Shown here: piece by piece, positions 55,947 to 64,000 of the stretch
Layout of the letters: each line of letters starts with the position of its first letter
Position numbering within the stretch: position 1 is the stretch's first letter
From: Adenophora triphylla var. japonica
Lineage: Eukaryota > Streptophyta > Magnoliopsida > Asterales > Campanulaceae
NCBI GenBank assembly: GCA_022495995.1
Contig: JAFEMH010002324.1
Location: 186,001-250,000, forward strand
DNA length: 64,000 nucleotides
Direction: 5' to 3'
Notes under the pieces: generated by a model
Seen by the model: the letters and a program-made list of their open reading frames with translations, nothing else
What the model was told of the DNA's origin: nothing
Database searches by the model: none
Program-made: the position numbers and the translations under genes

Positions 55947-56363
55947 AGGGAGACTGGTTCCCGGGTACTCTCGACCACTCTCAGTTCACTGGAGGGGGTG
56001 ACGGGCAAGGTTTAGACACAGGAATGGCTTATCGGGATAAAAGGGGGGAAAGCTCATGTGGCATGCGGTTTCCGCTTCTTTTATATATATTTTTTTTTGT
56101 TGTTTTAATTTACTTAAAACGTGTTTTCTCAGAGTCCTAGGTAGGTTGGAAAAGATTGCTCTTCTTTTTCGCAACAATGCTAGATCCTGGGTCAGTGGAG
56201 ACCATCTGTGCGGCTATAAGCCCCTCGTTTTGCACCTGTATTTCGACACCCCAGGGTGGACAGCCCCGGGCGAGGGTCCTATAGGGCAAGCGGTTTCCAC
56301 CGGCCTAAAAGAAAAATCGAACCTAAGGACCGAGCATGTCATGTTCGTTTTAATGCGTTAGTG
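55947..56363 (-). other. Leader of element D, cut by E
   Basis: The 56150-56330 segment is the reverse complement of a B leader segment (10230-10420). AT-rich tract at 56080-56110. The boundary with E is at 56363/56364; the preceding bases TAGTG should be E's target duplication. Confidence 0.6.
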
Positions 56364-57029
56364 TGAATGTGGTGCCCAAATTTTTGTGTTGGATTCACGC
56401 GAGTTTGAAGACATCCGAGTTATTTGAAAAACGGAGTCGCCACGCCATTTTGATTACCTCAAAACTTTAAAAAAAAGGTTTTACTTGGGTTCGGAGGTTA
56501 AGTTACCCCTTGGGAAGAACGTTTGGCGTTCACCCAAAGTGCCTTGCCGGAGCAAGTCTCCCAAGATTTCATTAATCGTGCTTGCTTGCGTGCTTTCTTG
56601 TGTGCATGTGTTTGAAAATAAGGGGGGAATGTCCCAAGTCGTCTTCCGGACGTACAAACCATTTGTTGGTTGTCGCTCGGGATTCCTTGGAATTTTATGT
56701 ATTTGGGATTATGATCCCGTCCTCATCTTATGACTTGTGATCATCGCATTTTAACCTCGGGACCCTCGGGACTTGCGTGATCGAGAGAATGACTCTCTTT
56801 TGGTCAAAGATGAGGTTCTTTAGGAAAGGAGGGTCCTTAGCCCATCAATCCTACGCTTTTAAGACGGTCGAGCTCGTATAGAGGCTTCATACTCTTTCTT
56901 AAGCGATAATCGGAGATATAGGGTTCAAGGTATCCCTTTCTAAAGAAATATGGAACCTTTAATGGAAGGAACGATGTAAAGATAGGATCTTTTACACCGG
57001 TCCGTTCCAAGGTTGGGGGAAAGGGGGAA

Positions 57030-57420
57030 ATGCATGATGAAAAAATGACACTTTAATGAAAAGATGACATTTTTGGGTTGCAAATGATGCACTTAGTTTA
57101 AAGAAATAATCTTTATTGCAAATGATGCATAAAGATTTGATTTTTATGCAAATGATGCATTTTGTTGAAGAAATTGGCATTCATTATGCAAATGATGCAT
57201 AAAGATTGCATTTTGAAAAGCATATGATGCTAGTTTATGGTAAAGACATGATCTTTAAAGCAAATGATGCTTGAACAAGGGGTTTTGAATGCAAAGGATG
57301 CATTTTTAATGAAAAGATTGGATTTTTATATGCAAATGATGCATAAAATTGACATTTTTATTTGAAAATGGGAGTTTTAGGTGCAAAGGATGCACCTTTA
57401 TGAAAAAAGACTACATTTTT
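57030..57420. repeat. GCAAATGATGCA minisatellite in E's LTR
   Basis: About ten copies of a core GCAAATGATGCATAAAGATT at 30-40 bp spacing, on the transcribed side of the TATA box. The core word ATGATGC also recurs near 60180-60230 in intron 1 of E's PMD gene. Confidence 0.8.
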
Positions 57421-57769
57421 ATGACAAATGAGGTCTTAATGCATGCAAAAAGGAAAGGGGGTGATAAAGATGTGATCTTTAACTATGAATGCCAAGTCCC
57501 AAGCAAGATATATGAATGCAATGAGCAAGTATATCAATTAAAAGCAAGGTTAGGGCGTGCGAGGTTACAAATTGCTTCCTTTGCTTCTTTGGTCGGAGCT
57601 AGGAGGAGAGATTGGTCTTGGATCTTCAAGGAGGAGGGAGGGAGCTTCTTGGCCTTCTTCTTCACCTTCTTGAGCCTTCACCAATATTCTTCACGTCTTG
57701 GGAGTGACTGAGTGTATTGCTATGGATTGTGTGTATTGTTGTTGTGTTGAAATGGGTAGAGGAGGGCTC

Positions 57770-57842
57770 TATTTATAGGCAGTCTGGATAAGGCTAATGA
57801 AGCCGTGCGGCCAGAGACCTTGGGCTAATGCAGCCGTGCGGG
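57770..57842 (-). promoter_or_regulatory. LTR promoter of E: TATA box and GCCGTGCGGC pair
   Basis: TATTTATA 57770-57777; GCCGTGCGGC at 57802-57811 (25 bp upstream) and GCCGTGCGGG at 57833-57842, 31 bp apart. Confidence 0.8.
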
Positions 57843-58081
57843 CTTATCCATTGTGACTCAGCATTCTAGAACCATGCAAGGTGGCATTATTCTAGAACCT
57901 TCTCCCTAATTAAGAAAAACGTGTTTTCTTAATTAGGAAGGCTCCCTTCAGCCCTTAATTAATAAAAAACAGTTCCGGAATATTTCCGGAACGCTGGGAA
58001 GGTCTGGGGAATTACCGGGAAACTTACCGAAATTGCCGGGAAATTTAACCGGAAGGCATGAGCCAGATTTGGGTACTTACA

Positions 58082-58520
58082 GAAGCCCCTCGGCAACGTC
58101 ACTTGCAAGGCGAGTGGGGTTTTCGATAGAAAAGGATCCGATCTGGCGAATGCCGAGACGGATTGGATGACCGAGACGGTCGAGTGGCTGAACCTTTTGG
58201 AAGGCTACCTACGTATCCCGGAGGAATCAAGCCAGGCCGTAGTTCGGAACTTTGGATCCGCTGGGGGAGGAAGAAGAGAAACTGGTCTCTTGCTGGGGAA
58301 AAAGAAGAGAAAATGACCTAGGAGGTCAAGCAATTGATCCTACTGGGGATATGCTAGGAGTGACCAAGGTGGTCGGATATCTGAACTTTTATGAGGGGCT
58401 GCTTTATCACTGAGAAGTGACAAAGAAACAGGGTGACCAAAGTGGTCAAATGGCTGAACCTTTTATAAAAGGCTACCTACGTATCCCGGAGGAATCAAGC
58501 CTTGATCGTAGTTCAAGCAT
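58082..58520 (-). other. Polypurine tract and duplicated stem-loop of E
   Basis: The minus strand reads GTGACGTTGCCGAGGGGCTTC next to the LTR. The pre-LTR hairpin occurs twice, at about 58192-58250 and 58453-58516, as in D. Confidence 0.65.
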
Positions 58521-58599
58521 CACTAGATAGTTAGGAACGATGTCTAGGATTCTTGAGATTTTGACAATTAATGGAGGCTGTCACCTGATTGAAACTAGA

Positions 58600-59215
58600 G
58601 CTGACGTCACTATCGAGTGGATAGAGGTAGCTAGAGTTTGGTGAACTTGAGCATACGTCTCAATCTCTTTCGAATCAGAGATATGGGTTGCCAAAGATAG
58701 AATGATTTAAGCATACGTCTCAATCTCTTTCAAATCAGAGATATGGGTTGCCAATGACTTGAGCATACGTCTCAATCTCTTTCGAATCAGAGATATGGGT
58801 TGCCAATGACTTGAGCATACGTCTCAATCTCTTTCGAATCAGAGATATGGGTTGCCAATGACTTGAGCATACGTCTCAATCTCTTTCGAATCGTAGATAT
58901 GGGTTGCCGAGCTTGAATGATTTAAGCATACGTCACTATTCGGGATAGAGGTAGCTTAAGTTGAGAGAAACTTAAGCGTACGTCACTATTCGGATAGAGG
59001 TAGCTTGTTGAGAGAAACTTAAGCATACGTCACTATTCGGGATAGAGGTAGCTTAAGTTGATAGAAACTTAGCATACGTCACTATTCGGATAGAGGTAGC
59101 TTAAGTTGATAGAAACTTAGCATACGTCACTATTCCTCGATAGAGGTAGCTTAAGTTGATAGAAACTTAGCATATGTCACTATTCCGGATAGAGGTAGGC
59201 TCGCTTTAGAGTTTT
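58600..59215. repeat. Two tandem arrays before E's 3' LTR
   Basis: First array: about five copies of a 50-60 bp unit with GAGCATACGTCTCAATCTCT (58655-58915). Second array: about six copies of a 45-bp-class unit with CATACGTCACTATTCGGATA (58925-59200). Confidence 0.85.
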
Positions 59216-59407
59216 GACACTTCGGAGGTTGTCACTCTAGCATTATCCCGTTATAACGGAATTAACTGAGGCGACCGGGAATAGAGCTTGATTGCTAAAG
59301 AGATAAGGGATATTTTCGAAAAGATGTTATCTTGGTTAAAAGATAACGGAAATTGCATGCCCAAGTGGAAGGTCCAAAGGGATTGTAATTTCGCTCGGGC
59401 GAATGAA

Positions 59408-59446
59408 GCCGCCCGGCATGAGATGGAGAAAAAGGAGCCGTACGGC
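59408..59446 (+). promoter_or_regulatory. Palindrome pair upstream of E's PMD gene
   Basis: GCCGCCCGGC (59408) and GCCGTACGGC (59437; AGCCGTACGGCT is a perfect 12-bp palindrome), 29 bp apart, ending 146 bp before the ATG at 59593. Same motif class as E's LTR. Confidence 0.8.
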
Positions 59447-59592
59447 TAGAGACCTGTTTTTTCCAGATTATTTAAAACAGGTTTGAACGGGCATTGGGCA
59501 TTATTGCCGCCCAAGAACTGCCGAGGAAGAGAGAGAGAGAGGAGAGAATTTCTTCAAAAATTCTTCAATTCCCTTTGCTTCTATCGATTGGA

Positions 59593-62197
59593 ATGGATCC
59601 GGAGGGCAATCCCATACCGAGGCAAGCAAGAAGGAACATCTCCGCGGCTGTGAGAAGGAGGAGAAAGGAGCTTGTTCGGACGGAGAGGAAGTATGACTTC
59701 CTTACTCCTCCATCGGAGCTCTATCCGGGGAGAAGGGAGCATAAATCAACGAACCCGCGATCGGTTGGGGTGAGCATTCTTAATTTTGCTCAAATCCAAT
59801 GATTTTGCTTGAATTTTGAATGATTTAGGGCTTGACCCAAATTCTAGGATTTTTGAATGATTTTTTGAATGATTTTGAGATGCATGAACAACCTATGAGG
59901 CTAAGAATATGCAATGTGCAAATTATTTGATGAAAATTATGAGAATGACTCACTTTTTTCTCGCGAAATGAAGTAAGAATGAGAATTTTCAAAATATGAG
60001 ACGGAGTCCTTACCTTGTGCTAGAACTAGGTCAAAATTCTGATTTTCAATGAGAAAACATGATTTTGGAAGATGAAAATGATTCATGCATGCCATTTCTG
60101 AAAGAATAATGCTTATGTGCAAAGAATTGTGAAAATTGTGATTTTGTGTTTTAGGAAAGCAATGGGACTTGACATGATGCGTTTCAAATGATGAAAGGCG
60201 CTTTTTTGATGCAAATAATGCTAGAAAAACTTTTGTGAATGCTTTTCTTTTGAAAATAGGTGCGCTTTTGTGAATATATGCATGCTTTTGAAAATGATGA
60301 AGGACTGACACTTCTTTTTTGTTGTGCTTGTCTACAGGAGAACAAGTCTAGAGGACCATCGGAGATAGCAGTTAAGCTTTGGCAGAGGATGCCGGATTTT
60401 GAGAAGAATGGGGTGAATCCCAAGAATTTGGTGAGGGCTACCGGTCTGGATGCGTTTGTAGAGGCCATCGGCAGGGGTGTTCACATCACCTCTAAGAGCA
60501 AGGGATTGGTCCAGGCCCTTTCTGAGTTCTGGTGGGATAAGACCCATAGCTTTCACCGAGCCGGGAGAGCCGACAAGGACTCGCCGACTTCACGCCTATT
60601 ACTGCCTACGCTCACCGGAGGCCCGTGACTTGAGAGACCACATTACACCGAGGAATTCCGTGCTTTGGTCGGGTTTGAGCCGATTCCCAAGGGCCGGGAT
60701 GGAGATGCGGAACGTCGAGGTGGCGATTCGAGACTTGCATGCGTAACTTTGCCGTTAATGATGTGGACCGCCAAAGCCAGCCGGCTAGAGCATTCATATG
60801 GTTGATGCTATTAGTCACTATCTTCGCAAATTCGGGACGTGGCCATGACTTGCCTCCTCGACTCTTTGGAGGATGTGGATAGGATAGGGACGGTCTCTTG
60901 GGGAGAGGCCGGATTGGCGGAGCTGTACTTCTCCGTTGGACATGTGTACAATGGAACAAAAGCTGCTTCATGGATCGCTTCTCATTTTCCCTTGAGGTAG
61001 TCTCCTTTTTTTTTTCTTTCTCTTTTCCCCGTCTTGAGACTTTTATAAGAGAGAGAATGACCTTTTGATGCTTTGAATATGCAGCCTAGTTTTGTGAGGT
61101 GATCGGGTTCTTCCCTTGGAACCAAGCAGAGTGATGTCACCATCTTCCCCGCTATGGTTCGCCGGAGGGAGATGCGAGAGATAAATTCACGGGGAAGACC
61201 CGGATCACTTTCGACTACAAAATGGTGAGGCCGGTCATCACCCGTGGATGGGCACGACGGAGTGGACTTCTACCCTCGGGGCGTGTATCCTGAGATCTTG
61301 CCGGGAGATGCCATTGAGGTGACGAGGCAGAGGAGGTGGCTCACTGGCCGATATGTGATGTCATTTACTTGGGGGACCGTTTCTCGAGGCAAAGATGGCC
61401 ATGTCCCTCCATCGACGCCATTACTCCTCGTGATCCTCCAAAGACGAATGCTATAGCCTGTGGATTGGCCGAGGATGAGAGATAGCGAGGTACTGCAGTG
61501 CGTGGCTAGTCGGAAGGAGTACTTTGACATGGACACCCCTACGCCGTGTTTGTGGAGCAGCCGCCCGAGGACGCCACGAAGCTAGTGAAGCCGGCGGTCA
61601 CTCGTGGATACGGGGAGGATGAGCCTATCGACCCGCCGATCCCTCCCGCGCATCCGTCCTATGTGGATCCATGGAGTGCCGAGGAGGATGAGGATACCGT
61701 CCCCGATGCTAGGGAGCCCCAAGTACACCTTGCCGCCCGATAGCATTGTAAGTATACTCTTAGGGTCTTATTCCTTTTTAGCTTTCGCATTTTCTCGCTT
61801 TTGCAATTTTCTCGAGATTTTCTCGAGATTTTTCTTCTTTTTTCTCGTGTTCCATCGCACTTACGATAGGCCGGTCGTGCAATAGGGGCCGGAAGGACAT
61901 GTGCCTGCCTCTTCGAGGAAGCCGGCCCGCGTCGAAGGCGGCAGCTGGATGCACAGGAGCTCGGGCGCAAGAGACGGCACGTCGGGGCACAGCTGCTCAC
62001 CTCATCGGCCTCGTGAGTACTCTTCCGCTGCCATGCCTCGGGGCGGGGACCCAACGCCGACATTCGGGAGCAAATGGCCGAGTACGGGCACGATAATGTC
62101 CATTTGTCTCGACGTGAGCGACTGTGAGGACTTGATGAGGGAGGCTAGCATTTATGAGCCGAGTAGCGATGAGGAGGAAGAAGAATCGGAGGCCTAG
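59593..62197 (+). pseudogene. PMD gene of E, broken
   Basis: Exon 1 at 59593-59769 (MDPEGNPIPRQARR), intron 59770-60337, exon 2 from 60338 with RGPSEIAVKLWQRMPDFEK and LSEFWWDKTHSFH, the Trp-Trp that D has partly lost. Frameshifts follow at about 60560-60760. SWGEAGLAELYFSVGH is readable near 60900. The second intron starts at 60997 and ends at 61084; the third begins at 61748. The last exon ends in an acidic tail (SSDEEEEESEA) with TAG at 62195. Exon number and intron positions agree with the D gene, so the gene was inherited with its introns by both families. Not functional as read. Confidence 0.78.
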
Positions 62198-62549
62198 GAG
62201 GTCTCTAGAATAGATTTGGAACAAAGAACAAACAATGAACAATTTTTATGCACACTTTGTTTATTTTTTGCTTTATTTGGGCGCCGATGGGGCGAAAACA
62301 TTGTATTTATATTTTATTTACTTTTCTAATTTATGCTTTCTCAATTTGCATATTATCTCGAGCCTTGGGGGCGACTTTTTGCTTGGAATTGGGTCGAAAC
62401 TGGGCCATAATGATTTATAATGGTATATAAATGCTTGAATGGCTTCTGGATATGTTTTTGTACAGGTGTTTGGTTGAAAAAGTGGGGTGAAAACTCCCTT
62501 GGGCAGCAACTTTGGTTGCTGCAGAATTTTTTCGCAGAGGGCTAATGTA

Positions 62550-62590
62550 GCCGTGCGGCATGGCCTCGAGGGCAAATGAAGCCGTGCGGC
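62550..62590 (+). promoter_or_regulatory. Palindrome pair upstream of E's DUF7745-like gene
   Basis: GCCGTGCGGC at 62550-62559 and 62581-62590, exactly 31 bp apart, ending 138 bp before the ATG at 62729. The stretch 62198-62549 holds no gene. Confidence 0.85.
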
Positions 62591-62728
62591 TTACAGCCTG
62601 TCCGAGCTGGTTATTTTCTCGAATAAAAGCAAGGCTTGGCCATTTCATTTCATTTTCACTCTAGACTTGTCCCAATTGTTCCCAGAGCATATTTTGGACC
62701 TAAAAGCACCATCTTTGAACACTTTGCG

Positions 62729-64000
62729 ATGGAGAAGCCCGTCAGATTGCAAAGGGGGAAGCGAGACCATTTTCTATCCGGTCTTCAATCTTGGGCGAGA
62801 CATAACTTCCAAAATCACAAGGGACTCGCTTGATTCTTCCTTCAAGATCAAGTCTTTATGGCATTTGAGGGATCTCCCGCCCGATTGGGACCCGTTGAGA
62901 GCCGCAAAGAAAGTTCTGGACGTCCGGAGACATGTTTATCGCTTTTCTTACAACGAAATTGTCCCAACGCACGAAGACTTCGTAGCCTTGATTGGGGGTC
63001 CCGAGACCGAGGCTATATCTATTCCGCCGATCGGAGACGTGCCGGTGACGGTAAAGCTTGCATCTTTTCTCGCAGATTCCTTTCGGGAGAGGCCGAGAGG
63101 ATGATGGTAGCCCCTGACAGGATTGACATTTCTGATATCTCGGGCAGGTTTGCGTCTCCGGATATGGCTGCGACCATGGTGGCTATGGATGCTTTCATTC
63201 TCTCGCGTATTCTCTCGTTTTGTTCACCGCCGAGTCCGTGGGGATCTCGTCATAGTGGCCTCTTGGACATGGTCGAGACTGTGGCCGGGAAGGATATTGT
63301 CCCGCCGGTTTTGGGAGAGACATTTCATGGGATCGACAGGATGGCTCGGGAGACCGTTTCATGAGGTCCGGAGTCCGGCTATGTTGACTTTGTGGCCAGC
63401 AGGAGAGGCTCGGGCTTTGCCCGGGGGCTTTACCGACTCGGTGCCCTTGGGTGATTTCTCGGAGAGGTGCACCTAGGCAAAGGAATGTGGTAGCCGGAGC
63501 CGATGATGGCTAGGCTATCCACTTCGGACATCCGTTGGTGGATACCACATTGGAGGTTGCGCATCAGAGGATATTTCAGAGTCTTATGTTGTGAGGGTTC
63601 CAGATTTCGCCGGTCGTCCTTCTACATACCCCGCTTGGTATCCAGCAGCTTGGGGCTTTACAGAGCCTTTGAGTGATTGGGAGGACATCCGGACCATGGA
63701 GGTGGTGTCATCGGACATGAGAGATCCAAATGCCTTCTCTTTCTTCTCGAGGGCTTGGACATATACCGCTTTCCCACCTGTGGCTATCTTCAGAGCGGGA
63801 AGAGCACCATCTTGACCACCGTCTACTTGGACCGGTACGAGAGGGAGACGGGAGCGACTCAAAGTTATCTTGGAGGATAGACGTCGAGCTTTATTGGGAG
63901 CCGACCGTGACTCGAGTAGGACTCGAGGGAGACCGAGGCTAAGGCGAGTTGCCATAACCAATCGTGACTTGGTCTGAGATATGGAGGCTCGGTACAAGAG
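62729..64000 (+). pseudogene. DUF7745-like gene of E, broken and cut by window end
   Basis: ATG 62729 (MEKPVRLQRGKRDHFL). After a frameshift the core reads LPPDWDPLRAAKKVLDVRRH, PTHEDFVALIGGPETEA, then in another frame DIVPPVLGETFHGIDRM, and further pieces to about 63950 (TYTAFPP, TTVYLDRYERETG). At least four frameshifts. It pairs with the PMD gene as in D. Confidence 0.75.

Larger units (their letters stand above)
42684..56363 (-). mobile_element. Element D: RT-less retrotransposon with two antisense genes
   Basis: 3' LTR at 42684-44151, then, reading left to right against the element: repeats, antisense PMD gene, antisense DUF7745-like gene, post-pol hairpin, integrase, protease/gag and leader. 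It is inserted in B's antisense gene (candidate target site ACGAG at 42679-42683) and interrupted in its leader by E, so its 5' LTR is outside the window. RT and both RNases H are missing by an in-frame deletion. Confidence 0.85.
56364..58081 (-). repeat. 3' LTR of element E (1718 bp)
   Basis: Plus-strand text starts TGAATGTGGTGCCC and ends GGGTACTTACA. U5 copy of the primer-site half GGAGTCGCCA at 56433-56442. Minus-strand TATA at 57770-57777. Confidence 0.82.
56364..64000 (-). mobile_element. Element E: 3' part of a retrotransposon with antisense gene pair
   Basis: The 3' LTR at 56364-58081 is followed by polypurine tract, hairpins, repeats, a PMD gene and a DUF7745-like gene in plus orientation, the same order as in D. 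Pol would lie beyond the right edge. The LTR is not D's family: the U3, the palindromes and the repeats all differ. It is inserted in D's leader. Confidence 0.82.

Overview
The window is plant nuclear DNA made entirely of nested Ty3/gypsy LTR retrotransposons. I find no independent host gene. The evidence is gag-protease-RT-RNase H-integrase coding remnants, 1.3-1.9 kb TG...CA LTRs with plant-type TATAAATA boxes, 5-bp target-site duplications, and spliceosomal introns. A second, archaeal-type RNase H lies between the RT-linked RNase H and the integrase, and the primer-binding site is close to TGGCGACTCCGCTGGGGA. Together these point to the non-chromoviral Tat (Ogre/Retand-like) lineage of a flowering plant, probably a eudicot. 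The species cannot be named from the sequence.

Layout, with element letters of my own. G (1-5556, minus strand, 5' half only) is inserted in LTR F (5557-6655, plus). F lies in or beside the 5' LTR of B (6656-9013). B is the old plus-strand host element: interior 9014-15732, 31815-32853 and 41691-42683. B is broken by three insertions. A (15733-31809, plus) is complete, with TSD GTTCC and LTRs about 1.6% diverged. C (32854-41685, minus) is complete, with TSD GTGAC, but has no gag-pol. D (from 42684, minus) has protease and integrase but an in-frame loss of RT and both RNases H. D is in turn broken by E (56364 to the window end, minus), of which the 3' LTR and the antisense genes are visible.

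Besides gag-pol, the elements carry genes on the strand opposite to the genomic transcript, between pol and the 3' LTR. A and B carry one gene, which I think belongs to the uncharacterised plant family DUF7745 (from memory). D and E carry two: an intron-containing plant mobile domain (PMD) gene and a DUF7745-like gene. Only A's antisense ORF is intact (523 codons).

The most striking non-coding signal is a set of short palindromes, usually in pairs 29-45 bp apart, with a different sequence in each family: TGTCNNNNGACA types in A, B, C and G; GGTCCGTACGGACC in D and F; GCCGTGCGGC in E. One copy lies 17-27 bp upstream of the TATA box of every LTR promoter. Pairs of the same family-specific motif recur just upstream of each complete antisense gene. 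This looks like a family-private cis code shared by the LTR and the antisense genes, possibly read by the antisense-encoded proteins. The sequence supports the code; the reader protein is inference.
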